DNA of 57,357 bases. It comes from JANQUM01 sp047630355 (GTDB taxonomy: Bacteria > Bacteroidota > Bacteroidia > Cytophagales > Spirosomataceae). The notes beneath the pieces were generated by a model. It was not told where the DNA came from and did no database searches. It worked only from the letters and a program-made list of their open reading frames with translations. The stretch covers positions 1-57,357 of the forward strand of contig JBLHXN010000009.1 in NCBI GenBank assembly GCA_047630355.1, written 5' to 3'. How positions within the stretch are numbered: position 1 is the first letter of the stretch; every line of letters starts with the position of its first letter. This document shows, piece by piece, positions 16,983 to 24,878 of this stretch. The translations under genes were made by a program, and so were the position numbers.

Positions 16983-18056
16983 TTACAGTTTTACAACTTT
17001 TCCGGTTTTAACAGATTCATCGCAGGCAAATGCGACTTTTAAGCTGTTTACAGCATCTGCTAAATGAGTAGTTAAGTCAGTATTTTCGTGAATGGCTTTC
17101 AAGAAATATAATTGTTCCCGGTTGCAGAGTTCTTGATGATCGGGCTCATCGGCTAAATCAATCCACTCGTCAGATTTTGTGAAATTATTAGAACTATCGA
17201 TATCAGCGTAGTGAACTTTCAAAGATTCTGTTTTTGTGTGCGAATCCACGTTATCAGATTTTCCGGAACTGCCAGCTTCTTTTGCTACAATTGAAACGCA
17301 ACCTTTCGGTCCGATTACGTCTTTGATAAAAAAAGCGGTTTCGCTCATCATGGGTCCCCAACCGGCTTCGTACCATCCAATCGAACCATCTTCAAACGTT
17401 AGTTGCAATTGACCATAATTGTAATTGTCTGCGGGAATATCGTTCGTCAATCTCGCACCAATTGCAGAAACTTGTATGGGTTTTGAACGGGTCATCATGC
17501 ACATAATGTCAATATAATGCACGCCACAATCCACGATAGGAGAGAGGCTTTTCATCAAATTTCGGTGGACGTCCCACATTACACCGTGACTTTGCTGATT
17601 TAAGTTCATTCTCATAACCAGCGGTTTGCCCATTGTCTGAGCTACTTCCACAAACTTTGTCCAGGAAGGATGATGTCTCAAAATATAACCGACTACTACT
17701 TTTTTGTTTGCTTTGTTTGCCGCTTCAACCACTCGTTCTGCTCCGGAAACGGAATCAGCGATTGGTTTCTCAAGGAAAACGTGGCAATCAGCTTCAAGAG
17801 CCATTAGGGCAAATTTCTCGTGGGTATCGGGATAAGTGGAGATGCAAACTGCATCGGGCTTGGTTTCACGAAGAGCCTCTTCATAATCCGTAAAAATCTG
17901 ATATCCTCCTCCTAACTTATCATTTAGCTTTATTTTACTATCTCCGGTAGAGACAATTCCGCAAATCTCAAATCCCGCTAAATTATGGTAAGCGGCGGCG
18001 TGAGACGCTCCCATATTTCCTGCTCCAACAACTAAAACCCGCACGTTTTTTGACAT
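16983..18056 (-). CDS. Gfo/Idh/MocA-family NAD(P)-dependent oxidoreductase
   Basis: The family oxidises or reduces sugars, inositols and related alcohols. The 357-residue protein has an N-terminal Rossmann fold (VLVVGAGNMGASHAAAY) and the EKPIADS motif with the catalytic Lys, followed by the usual alpha/beta substrate domain; HYIDIM near the middle contains the conserved His. No signal peptide is present. It is divergent from the acetyltransferase gene, starting 55 bp away. Substrate is unknown. Confidence 0.9.
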   Translation of the reverse strand: MSKNVRVLVVGAGNMGASHAAAYHNLAGFEICGIVSTGDSKIKLNDKLGGGYQIFTDYEEALRETKPDAVCISTYPDTHEKFALMALEADCHVFLEKPIADSVSGAERVVEAANKANKKVVVGYILRHHPSWTKFVEVAQTMGKPLVMRMNLNQQSHGVMWDVHRNLMKSLSPIVDCGVHYIDIMCMMTRSKPIQVSAIGARLTNDIPADNYNYGQLQLTFEDGSIGWYEAGWGPMMSETAFFIKDVIGPKGCVSIVAKEAGSSGKSDNVDSHTKTESLKVHYADIDSSNNFTKSDEWIDLADEPDHQELCNREQLYFLKAIHENTDLTTHLADAVNSLKVAFACDESVKTGKVVKL

Positions 18057-18072
18057 TCTATCGTATTTTAAA

Positions 18073-18080
18073 TAGGTTTG
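18073..18080 (+). promoter_or_regulatory. Candidate -7 element for the acetyltransferase gene
   Basis: TAGGTTTG fits TAnnTTTG and lies 31 bp before the ATG at 18112. It supports that ATG over an upstream in-frame TTG at 18091. Confidence 0.5.
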
Positions 18081-18111
18081 AATCTTAACGTTGCAATATA
18101 AAAAAAATCAA

Positions 18112-18561
18112 ATGAGTTTAAAGATAAGAAAGGGCAATGCATCAGACGTTCCCGAAATAATGCGATTGGTCAGAGAATTGGCGATTTACGAGAAAGCGGA
18201 ACACGAAATTAGCAATACAAACGAACGAATGTTGGAGGAAGGATTTTCGAAGAATCCCGCTTTTGGTGTTTTTATCGGTGAATTAGACGGTGATATACTC
18301 GGGATTGCCCTGTACTATTACCGTTATTCTACGTGGAAAGGCAAGCGAATCTACTTGGAGGACTTGATTGTTTCAGAAGACTACCGTGGGAAAGGCTACG
18401 GGAAAGCCCTTTTTGAATCAGTAATTGATGAAGGTAAGTCGAATGATTGCTCGGGAATGATGTGGCAGGTGATTGATTGGAACAAATCAGCGATTGACTT
18501 TTATGAAACTTACGGTACACGCTTCGACGAAGAGTGGATAAATTGTCACTTGGAGTTTTAA
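18112..18561 (+). CDS. GNAT acetyltransferase, SSAT (diamine acetyltransferase)-like
   Basis: The 149-residue protein follows the layout of spermidine/spermine N1-acetyltransferase and thialysine acetyltransferase. It has LAIYEKAEHE in the N-terminal substrate region, an IYLEDLIV strand, DYRGKGYGKALF as the acetyl-CoA-binding motif A, and WNKSAIDFYE in motif B. These proteins acetylate polyamines or lysine analogues. The ATG at 18112 gives the family-typical N-terminus. Its 3' end overlaps the convergent NlpC/P60 gene by 4 bp. Confidence 0.88.
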   Translation: MSLKIRKGNASDVPEIMRLVRELAIYEKAEHEISNTNERMLEEGFSKNPAFGVFIGELDGDILGIALYYYRYSTWKGKRIYLEDLIVSEDYRGKGYGKALFESVIDEGKSNDCSGMMWQVIDWNKSAIDFYETYGTRFDEEWINCHLEF

Positions 18562-19121
18562 CCCGTTATGCCGGCAGATTCGTAATCTGGTCTGCCGATT
18601 TTTATTAATTTTCTTGTCCAGTAATCAGATTTTAAATTTTCTTCGATTACTCCCTGACTTGATGACGTGTGAATGAAACGAATATTATTGAGGGAATCAA
18701 CTTCGGTAATTACTCCGGCGTGGTTAATTGCTTGTTCGCTCGAACCAAAAAATAGTAAATCGCCGAGTTGAGCTTCTATGAAATCAACCGATTCAAAGTA
18801 TTCAGACTGAAGGGCAGAATTTCGGGGAATGGATAAACCGACTGATGCGAAGTTTACGTACAAAAGCCCGGAACAATCAATCCCGGAATCAGAAAGTCCG
18901 CCGTATTGGTGCGGAGTGCCAATGAATTTTCGACAACTATCCACAAATTGCTTTGACATATCTACTCGCTCAGTTTCAATGATTGCGGTAGTTATTTCAC
19001 GCTCTGCCAAAGCTGAATTTTGTCTAAGGTCTTGCGACACAAAAACGTCATCCTTTGACCTTGTGAGTGCAATTACCACCAAAGCCAACAAACAGATTAA
19101 TATTACGTTTACTATCTTCAT
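18558..19121 (-). CDS. NlpC/P60-family cell-wall hydrolase
   Basis: The family cleaves peptide bonds in peptidoglycan stem peptides. The 187-residue protein has an N-terminal membrane anchor or signal (about residues 4-20). The catalytic domain has Cys83 in GIDCSG, the first His in NHAGVI and the third polar residue in FIHTSSSQGV; the GTPHQYGG segment before the Cys is typical. It is the last gene of a five-gene minus-strand unit starting at 21555, 7 bp after the small lipoprotein gene. That context suggests a role in the periplasm along with the lipoproteins and barrel upstream. Confidence 0.9.
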   Translation of the reverse strand: MKIVNVILICLLALVVIALTRSKDDVFVSQDLRQNSALAEREITTAIIETERVDMSKQFVDSCRKFIGTPHQYGGLSDSGIDCSGLLYVNFASVGLSIPRNSALQSEYFESVDFIEAQLGDLLFFGSSEQAINHAGVITEVDSLNNIRFIHTSSSQGVIEENLKSDYWTRKLIKIGRPDYESAGITG

Positions 19122-19128
19122 ATATGTT

Positions 19129-19413
19129 TTACCAACGCTCCCAGGGGAACTTTTTACGCAGCTTTTTTCTGCTTGGCGTAGTTTCTAGGTCAGTGTTGGG
19201 GTTTAATTCTCCTTTATTCTTATCCCACAAAAAGCGTAGCTTCGGTGGTTTTTTAAACGGCTGCCTTCCCGAAAAAACACCCGAAACATAATCCGAATGA
19301 ACATGTTCAAAATCGACTAAACACGAATCTATCGGGCATCTTGGAGCCCAGCATCCGGTTAGGCAAAAGCAGGGTAGAATAAGTATTAATAGTAATTTTC
19401 TATATTTTCTCAT
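19129..19413 (-). CDS. Small lipoprotein, basic C-terminus (94 aa)
   Basis: The start ATG at 19413 overlaps the stop of the upstream barrel gene (ATGA), which favours it over an in-frame ATG at 19425. The signal peptide ends in the lipobox LTGC near residue 20. After the lipidated Cys there are two more Cys residues (CPIDSC), then Lys/Arg/Trp-rich sequence ending KKFPWERW. It is a known type of small Cytophagales-style lipoprotein with no function that I know. It is embedded in the five-gene envelope unit. Confidence 0.8.
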   Translation of the reverse strand: MRKYRKLLLILILPCFCLTGCWAPRCPIDSCLVDFEHVHSDYVSGVFSGRQPFKKPPKLRFLWDKNKGELNPNTDLETTPSRKKLRKKFPWERW

Positions 19414-20165
19414 AAGGCTAAACATAATCTCACGCCGGCGGTCCGACTAAAAAATAATCCTTTCGTTCCTATCTTCCAATCTCTCTGACTTGCTTTAAAA
19501 CGATTAAATACGACGGTTTCGTTTGCATCTGCGTCTATTTCTTCAACTCCGGTCAGGTTATACCGACCCGGACCAATGCCAACAAAAGCATCGACGAAGA
19601 TGAACCTGTTTATTAAAAAATGCTTCCCAAACTTTAAGTGAATTGCCTGCTCGGTTAGTTCAACGGGAACCCCGCTAAATTTAACAAAGTTGGGTAATGA
19701 TTTGCCGCCTACTCCAATACCTACCGGTTGAGTCCTCGTCAGCGTTTTATTCATTAATTCGAGAGCGTAATACCTACCAAAAGGTTTCTTGTCTAAGGCA
19801 TAAAAGGGGAACCAATCTGAAAAATAGGTACGAATCTCAGCACGCCAAAGTTTTGTTTCAGTATCTGTTAAGTTTTCCTTAACGTATTTATTCAAACTCC
19901 AGGCACCTTTTCCTATGCCATAATCAAAGTTAAAACTAAACTTTCCGAAAGGCGGAGCAATCTCGCCGCCAAACTGCAAAACATTGTCATTCGCCAAAAG
20001 TGCGGTCGGCGTAATTTTTAACAGCAAAATGGGTTGATGCGTAAACGTAACCGGTTTTCTTCTAATGGCTTCTTCCGGTTCTGCAATATCCAGTGTGGCG
20101 TTTTGACCAAACGAACACACCGCGGACGATACGAGGAAATAAGTAATTGCGACGATGTATCTCAT
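19410..20165 (-). CDS. Outer-membrane beta-barrel protein (DUF3575-like appearance)
   Basis: The 251-residue protein has a cleavable signal peptide (ending SFGQ, about residue 21) and no lipobox. Strand-like repeats with aromatic residues, for example LQFGGEIAPPFGKFSFNFDYG and WRAEIRTYF, suggest an eight- to ten-stranded barrel. Its start overlaps the stop of the upstream lipoprotein gene (ATGA at 20162-20165), and its stop overlaps the next start, so translation is coupled on both sides. Family membership is a guess from overall shape; function unknown. Confidence 0.72.
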   Translation of the reverse strand: MRYIVAITYFLVSSAVCSFGQNATLDIAEPEEAIRRKPVTFTHQPILLLKITPTALLANDNVLQFGGEIAPPFGKFSFNFDYGIGKGAWSLNKYVKENLTDTETKLWRAEIRTYFSDWFPFYALDKKPFGRYYALELMNKTLTRTQPVGIGVGGKSLPNFVKFSGVPVELTEQAIHLKFGKHFLINRFIFVDAFVGIGPGRYNLTGVEEIDADANETVVFNRFKASQRDWKIGTKGLFFSRTAGVRLCLAL

Positions 20166-20932
20166 TGTGAAACAGGAATAGTACTTAAAAGTTGAGCATC
20201 AGTGGGTGAAATCAACCGATACTGTGAAATTTTGGTATTACTCGTTACAAGTAAGTTGCTGCCGTAGATATTGAAATCAGTAGCAGCCGGAACATCTAAA
20301 ACAAGTCGAGACGAATTTGCTCCATCACCATTTGGAGAGAAATAAGATAACTGACCGCCAGAAGATAAAGCGTAGAAACCGCTTGTGCCCGCTTGCTTTA
20401 CTTTGAAGATTTCGGAAGTTTCAACGGTCGTTTTTAACACAACCGAATCCAGTTTTGCAATATTATACAGACGCAATTCAGTAGTCGCGTTTTCTGAGAA
20501 ATTACACGTTCTGTTTCTGACGGATGTGAGTAAAAAAGGGTATTTCACATCAAACTTGTCACATGCCAAAATACCTTTGATTGACGCCACTTCTTCCCAT
20601 CGAACGGTATCGTCTGATTTGAGCACGTAAATTTTTAGTCCATTTGCTGACTGAATGTAGAGCGTATCTTTATTTCCCTGAACGCTTTCGAAATCAATAT
20701 CGGTTAACGGAAAAGTTGACGAAATATCCAGGCTGTTTGGTGAAGTCAAATTTAATAATCGGATTTTATTTTGATCTAAAACAAAATAATCGCTACCGTC
20801 AGACTGAATTAGACTGTTGTAAGTAACGTTTCCGGTAATTATCTCCGCTTGTGTTTCTTGCTCAGTTTTCTTGCAGGAAATAGTAGAAGTCAAAGCAAAC
20901 AGGACTACGAATGTTTTAAGAAATACTCTCAT
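20162..20932 (-). CDS. Lipoprotein, beta-propeller-like repeats
   Basis: The ATG at 20932 is chosen because it gives a signal peptide with lipobox TISC (Cys near residue 19); the longer frame adds 14 unlikely residues. The 256-residue mature part has repeated segments such as YFVLDQNKIRLLNL and LYIQSANGLKIYVL that look like blades of a propeller. It resembles the LVIVD-type repeat lipoproteins and also the protein encoded just upstream. It lies 29 bp after that gene and overlaps the barrel gene by 4 bp. Binding partner unknown. Confidence 0.78.
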   Translation of the reverse strand: MRVFLKTFVVLFALTSTISCKKTEQETQAEIITGNVTYNSLIQSDGSDYFVLDQNKIRLLNLTSPNSLDISSTFPLTDIDFESVQGNKDTLYIQSANGLKIYVLKSDDTVRWEEVASIKGILACDKFDVKYPFLLTSVRNRTCNFSENATTELRLYNIAKLDSVVLKTTVETSEIFKVKQAGTSGFYALSSGGQLSYFSPNGDGANSSRLVLDVPAATDFNIYGSNLLVTSNTKISQYRLISPTDAQLLSTIPVSQ

Positions 20933-20961
20933 AAATATATAGAAGCGTAAGTAATCAAAAT

Positions 20962-21555
20962 TTAACGAAAGCAATCCTTTTTACTATCAACAGAATCAAG
21001 TTTCCATTCGGTAACGTAAACCGCTGAATCAAGGCACATAAAATAGTTGCCGCGTTGTTCGGGAAAATTCGGATAAGTAAATATTTTCTCCAGACGTTTT
21101 ACTTCCGAAAACATAGCCCTGTCTGCTGCCACACTCGCTACGCTGGCACCATTTATAGCAATCAGGTTAATGGCGTTTATATTCAGTGCTAGTAAGTCAT
21201 TACCGTTTGTGGTTATAAGGGTCTGATTTCTCAAAAGAAAATCTACTGAACCCGGAACGGAAATAAACGCAACCGCAACCGGACTTTGGGGATTTAAATT
21301 GTCAAAAACGTGAATTCCTTTTTTATTTTCACCGATAAATAAATACCGACCTTCAATCAACGTCTTGCCTGGGTTCACAATCCTTTGCGGTAGCAGTAAT
21401 TTGTATTCTTTTAAACCAGATTCGGTTACAAACTCAGCCGGAACGTAACCAAAGCTTTTGTCTGCTCCAGCAATACCGACTTCTTCGTAAGGCGAACAAG
21501 CGTATGTAAGTAAACTAACAAAGAGCAAAGAAAGGCATTTAGAATAATGCGTCAT
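20962..21555 (-). CDS. Lipoprotein with LVIVD-like repeat
   Basis: This is the first gene of the five-gene unit. The 197-residue protein has a signal peptide with lipobox TYAC (Cys20). Inside, GIHVFDNLNPQSPV followed by AFISVPGSVDFLL matches the LVIVD repeat pattern (name of value, 'NP..PV', then a blade strand). Two such blades can be seen; a full propeller would need more, so it may pair with the following lipoprotein. It faces away from the metal-type set starting at 21637, and the two units share an 81-bp divergent intergenic region. Confidence 0.8.
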   Translation of the reverse strand: MTHYSKCLSLLFVSLLTYACSPYEEVGIAGADKSFGYVPAEFVTESGLKEYKLLLPQRIVNPGKTLIEGRYLFIGENKKGIHVFDNLNPQSPVAVAFISVPGSVDFLLRNQTLITTNGNDLLALNINAINLIAINGASVASVAADRAMFSEVKRLEKIFTYPNFPEQRGNYFMCLDSAVYVTEWKLDSVDSKKDCFR

Positions 21556-21577
21556 ATGATATAAAAAATGAGTTCAG

Positions 21578-21611
21578 ATTGGTAACGAATTAATATTTGG
21601 AATTATTTTTG
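21578..21611 (+). promoter_or_regulatory. Promoter of the HYC_CC_PP/TonB/HMA set
   Basis: ATTG (21578-21581) and TATTTTTG (21604-21611) are separated by 22 bp and fit the Bacteroidota -33/-7 pattern. The ATG of the first gene is 26 bp downstream of the -7 element. I see no clear metal-regulator palindrome around it. Confidence 0.6.
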
Positions 21612-21636
21612 TGGACGAACGGTTAAAAGTTTGTAG

Positions 21637-22047
21637 ATGAAAAGTTTGAAACTACGTACTATTAGCCTCACACTTGCATTCGCGGTGCTATTTAGCAGCA
21701 CTGGTTTTGCTGTGTATGTCCATACCTGCAATTTTACGCAAAAAAAATCTTACTCTTTATCTTCTGATGACACTTGTTGTGCCTCTTCAAGCATTGAAGG
21801 AGAAACATCATTTAGTAAATCTAAATGCTGTTCGATAACCAAAACTCTGACCAAGGTCTCTGTCAATCAGGCAAATGCAGCGAAATTATCGTTGAGTTTT
21901 GTGGTCGGACTGTTTGTTCAGAAATTTCAACGGTATTCTTTTCAATCAGTATTTTCCTTACGTGACCATTCGGTCATTCTTTTTGCAAATCCCCCGCCCA
22001 TTTCGAGTAAACTATTCCTCGCTTTTATTCAGTGCTATCTCATTTGA
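21637..22047 (+). CDS. HYC_CC_PP-family protein
   Basis: The 136-residue exported protein has the family's defining pattern. After the signal peptide there is an HTC motif (the H-Y/x-C position) at about residues 29-31, a Cys pair in DDTCCASS, another in SKCCSIT, and a Pro run in ANPPPIS near the end. The family is known by these motifs but has no established biochemical role. The genes that follow encode a TonB receptor with a Cys pair in its plug and a heavy-metal-associated (HMA) domain protein. I infer that the three handle a thiophilic metal such as copper. Confidence 0.85.
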   Translation: MKSLKLRTISLTLAFAVLFSSTGFAVYVHTCNFTQKKSYSLSSDDTCCASSSIEGETSFSKSKCCSITKTLTKVSVNQANAAKLSLSFVVGLFVQKFQRYSFQSVFSLRDHSVILFANPPPISSKLFLAFIQCYLI

Positions 22048-22097
22048 AATAACTGTTTTCGTTATCTATAATTTATTGATAATTAAATAGTTATGAA

Positions 22098-24299
22098 ATG
22101 TCGAAAAAATATTATTGCTTAATCGCACTTGCGTTTTTATGTAACGCAGCAAACGCCCAGACCCTGAAAGGATTTGTGGGTGATAACTCTGAAGAGCCCG
22201 TCATCGGGGCTACTATCTATTGGACGAATGCTCCGAGTAAAGGCGTCGCCACCGACGTTAACGGTCAATTCACGATTCCCACAATCAAGGGAGAAAAAAC
22301 GTTAATCATATCAGCCGTTGGTTTCACAACCGATTCCGTGGAAGTCAGTTCCACCGATTTTCTAAAAATAACCTTATCAGAATCTTCTGAAACTCTCAAC
22401 GAAGTAGTTGTCAAAGGTCAATCCATACTTTTAGACAGACTTTCGCCAATTCAAACCGAAACAATTACCACAAAAGCACTCGCTAAAGCGGCCTGTTGTA
22501 ATTTGTCTGAAAGTTTTGAAACAAATGCTTCCGTGTCGGTTAGTTTGGGAGATGCTGTAACAGGAGCAAAGCAGCTTAGTTTCTTGGGACTATCCGGAAA
22601 GTATGTTCAAACTACTTTTGAAGGAATTCCTTCTATCCGTGGTCTGGAAACAACGTTTGGTCTGAATTATGTACCAGGCACCTGGATACAAGCAATTGAT
22701 ATTTCAAAGGGCGTTGGCAGTGTACTGACGGGTTACGAATCGCTGAGCGGTGGTATTAACGTTGAGTTAATGAAGCCCGACAATTCTGAAAAACTGTATG
22801 TAAATTCGTATGTAAATTCACTTGGCAGATTAGAATTGAACGTAAATGCAGCTCACAAGATTAATGAAAAGTGGTCGGTTGGGCTTTTAACTCACGGTTC
22901 AACCCTTAAAAACGATGTTGACAGAAATAATGACGGCTTCTTAGATGCCGCAACTTATGCACAAGTCAATGTAATGAATCGGTGGAAGTACCAAAGTGAG
23001 CGGATTTTTAGCCAATTTGGCTTCAAATATGTCAATGATAGTAGAACGGGTGGTCAGCTCGGTTATGTATCTCAGGAAGAAACCCCGTCAGTTTACGGTT
23101 TTACAAACGGTACAAAGCGGGCTGATGTCTTCTCGAAAACAGCCATATTATTCCCGGATAAGCCCTACCGTGGTCTGGCACTTATTCTGAATGCTGCAAC
23201 TCATGAATCTAATTCGTTATTTGGTAATAGGAAGTACGACGCAAATCAAAATTACGGGTACGGAAACTTAATTTATCAGGATATTTTTGGTTCAACTCAA
23301 CATACCTATAAAACGGGAATGAGTTTTGTGTACGATGATTATGATGAGCGTTTTGGGTCAATTTCTTTGCAGAGACGCGAAATTGTTCCCGGGGCATTTC
23401 TTGAATACACTTATAATTATTTGGACAAGACGATCCTGACAGTGGGCGGACGCGTTGACTTTCACAATTTGTTTGGGGTTCAGTTCAATCCCCGCGTTCA
23501 CTTTAAACATGATATTTCAGAAAATACCATTTTTCGGTTAACGGCTGGAAGCGGGTTCAGAGTTCCTAATCGTTTAGCTGAATACTACGGTAATTTGGTG
23601 AGTAACCGTCAGGTAGTTTTCACGAACGCCCTTCAACCCGAAAAGAGTTGGAACTACGGAGTAAGTCTGACTAAGACGATTGATAAATCGTCTTTCATTG
23701 TTGATTTTTACCACACCAATTTCTCTAATAAATTAATTGGAGATGTAGAGCATCCCGAGTATCTATATTTCTACAATTCAAACGGAAAAGCATTTGCCAA
23801 CGCTTTTCAAATTGAATACAATTGGGTGCCTTCTGATCGGTGGGAAGCAAAACTGGCTTACCGTTTCTTAGATTCTAAGCAGACCATGGGAACGCCTTTT
23901 GATGAAGCAGTTTTACTTCCGGTCATGTTTCAGAGTCCTTCAAGGGTGCTGTTTAACGTCGGATATTCTTTACCGTACGATAAGTGGAAAGCTGATTTGA
24001 CGGTCAACTGGAACGGAAAAAGCCGCATCCCAACTACTGACTTGGATTACGATCATACTTCTTACGAGACGATGCCCTTTGATGAATCACCGTCTTTTGT
24101 AACTGTTAATGCTCAGGTAACCAGAACCTTTATTAATTGGGAATACTACGCCGGAGGTGAGAACCTCACGAATTTCAGACAGTCAAATCCAATCGTTGAT
24201 CCATTCAATCCATTCGGAAACCGCTTTGACGCCGGAATGAACTGGGGACCTATTGTTGGAAGGGTACTGTACGCCGGAATGCGTTACCGAATTCGTTAA
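22098..24299 (+). CDS. TonB-dependent receptor, metal-set type
   Basis: The 733-residue protein starts with a signal peptide (ending NAANAQ), then a carboxypeptidase-regulatory-like domain (about 22-100), a plug domain and a beta-barrel. The plug has an unusual AACCNLSESFE segment with adjacent cysteines, as seen in receptors that accompany HYC_CC_PP and HMA proteins, followed by a QTTFEGIPSIRGLE stretch. The C-terminal strand ends YAGMRYRIR. It starts 50 bp after the HYC_CC_PP gene and is 87 bp before the HMA gene. The most likely cargo is a metal ion or metal complex, by context. Confidence 0.9.
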   Translation: MSKKYYCLIALAFLCNAANAQTLKGFVGDNSEEPVIGATIYWTNAPSKGVATDVNGQFTIPTIKGEKTLIISAVGFTTDSVEVSSTDFLKITLSESSETLNEVVVKGQSILLDRLSPIQTETITTKALAKAACCNLSESFETNASVSVSLGDAVTGAKQLSFLGLSGKYVQTTFEGIPSIRGLETTFGLNYVPGTWIQAIDISKGVGSVLTGYESLSGGINVELMKPDNSEKLYVNSYVNSLGRLELNVNAAHKINEKWSVGLLTHGSTLKNDVDRNNDGFLDAATYAQVNVMNRWKYQSERIFSQFGFKYVNDSRTGGQLGYVSQEETPSVYGFTNGTKRADVFSKTAILFPDKPYRGLALILNAATHESNSLFGNRKYDANQNYGYGNLIYQDIFGSTQHTYKTGMSFVYDDYDERFGSISLQRREIVPGAFLEYTYNYLDKTILTVGGRVDFHNLFGVQFNPRVHFKHDISENTIFRLTAGSGFRVPNRLAEYYGNLVSNRQVVFTNALQPEKSWNYGVSLTKTIDKSSFIVDFYHTNFSNKLIGDVEHPEYLYFYNSNGKAFANAFQIEYNWVPSDRWEAKLAYRFLDSKQTMGTPFDEAVLLPVMFQSPSRVLFNVGYSLPYDKWKADLTVNWNGKSRIPTTDLDYDHTSYETMPFDESPSFVTVNAQVTRTFINWEYYAGGENLTNFRQSNPIVDPFNPFGNRFDAGMNWGPIVGRVLYAGMRYRIR

Positions 24300-24386
24300 C
24301 TGTTAATCTAATGTGAAGTGCGGTTCGTAATTTCGCACCACGTTTATCAATTGTCATATTTGTTTAATCTAAAAAATATTAAAGTT

Positions 24387-24731
24387 ATGAAAATCTTATT
24401 TTTGTCATTTATTTTCAGTTTTATTGCACTTATATCTTTCGGTCAAAAGGGTGTGGAAGAAGTGAAATTCAAAACTTCTGCTAAATGCGGCATGTGTAAA
24501 AGCCGTATTGAACGCGATTTAGGACTGACCAAAGGGGTAGAATCCGCTAAGCTAAATCTTGAAGATAAGGTTGTTACCGTTCGTTATAAAACGAATAAAA
24601 CCTCCGCAAAAGACATTCAGGAAGCAATCACGATGATTGGTTACGATGCCAACGAGGCTGTTGCTGACCAAAAATCGCACGATCGTTTACCAGGATGCTG
24701 CCAGAAATCTGCGAAACCGCACAAAGATTAA
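24387..24731 (+). CDS. Exported heavy-metal-associated (HMA) domain protein
   Basis: The ATG at 24387 is preferred because the product then starts with a signal peptide (MKILFLSF to FGQKG, about 20 residues); the longer frame adds 23 residues without such a feature. The 114-residue protein has one HMA/ferredoxin-like domain with the metal-binding pair CGMC, and a separate Cys pair (GCCQK) near the C-terminus. Secreted HMA proteins usually bind copper or mercury. It closes the three-gene metal-type set and is followed by a strong terminator. Confidence 0.9.
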   Translation: MKILFLSFIFSFIALISFGQKGVEEVKFKTSAKCGMCKSRIERDLGLTKGVESAKLNLEDKVVTVRYKTNKTSAKDIQEAITMIGYDANEAVADQKSHDRLPGCCQKSAKPHKD

Positions 24732-24782
24732 GTAAGACTCAATTTGATCGTTCTTCGGTTTCTTAGAGTCGTTGGTAGATAT

Positions 24783-24819
24783 AAAGCTCCCGAAAATTTC
24801 AAAAGTTTTCGGGAGCTTT
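24783..24819. terminator. Terminator after the HMA gene
   Basis: A perfect 14-bp stem (24783-24796 with 24806-24819) with a 9-base loop is followed by ATTGTTTA on the plus strand. It lies 51 bp past the HMA stop, and no gene is in the gap. Confidence 0.9.
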
Positions 24820-24854
24820 ATTGTTTACTATAAGCAGAAGTGCCGTTGTCTTAT

Positions 24855-24862
24855 TAACTTTG
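24855..24862 (+). promoter_or_regulatory. Candidate -7 element for the membrane protein at 24879
   Basis: TAACTTTG fits TAnnTTTG and lies 16 bp before the TTG start, which implies a very short leader. No clear -33 element is present. Confidence 0.45.
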
Positions 24863-24878
24863 TTGAAAAAAACACGCA

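Noticed and set aside
24300..24386. Hairpin with GTGCG and CGCAC ends after the TonB receptor gene
   Set aside because: The stem is only 5 bp with an 11-base loop and lies within a likely single transcript; too weak to call.
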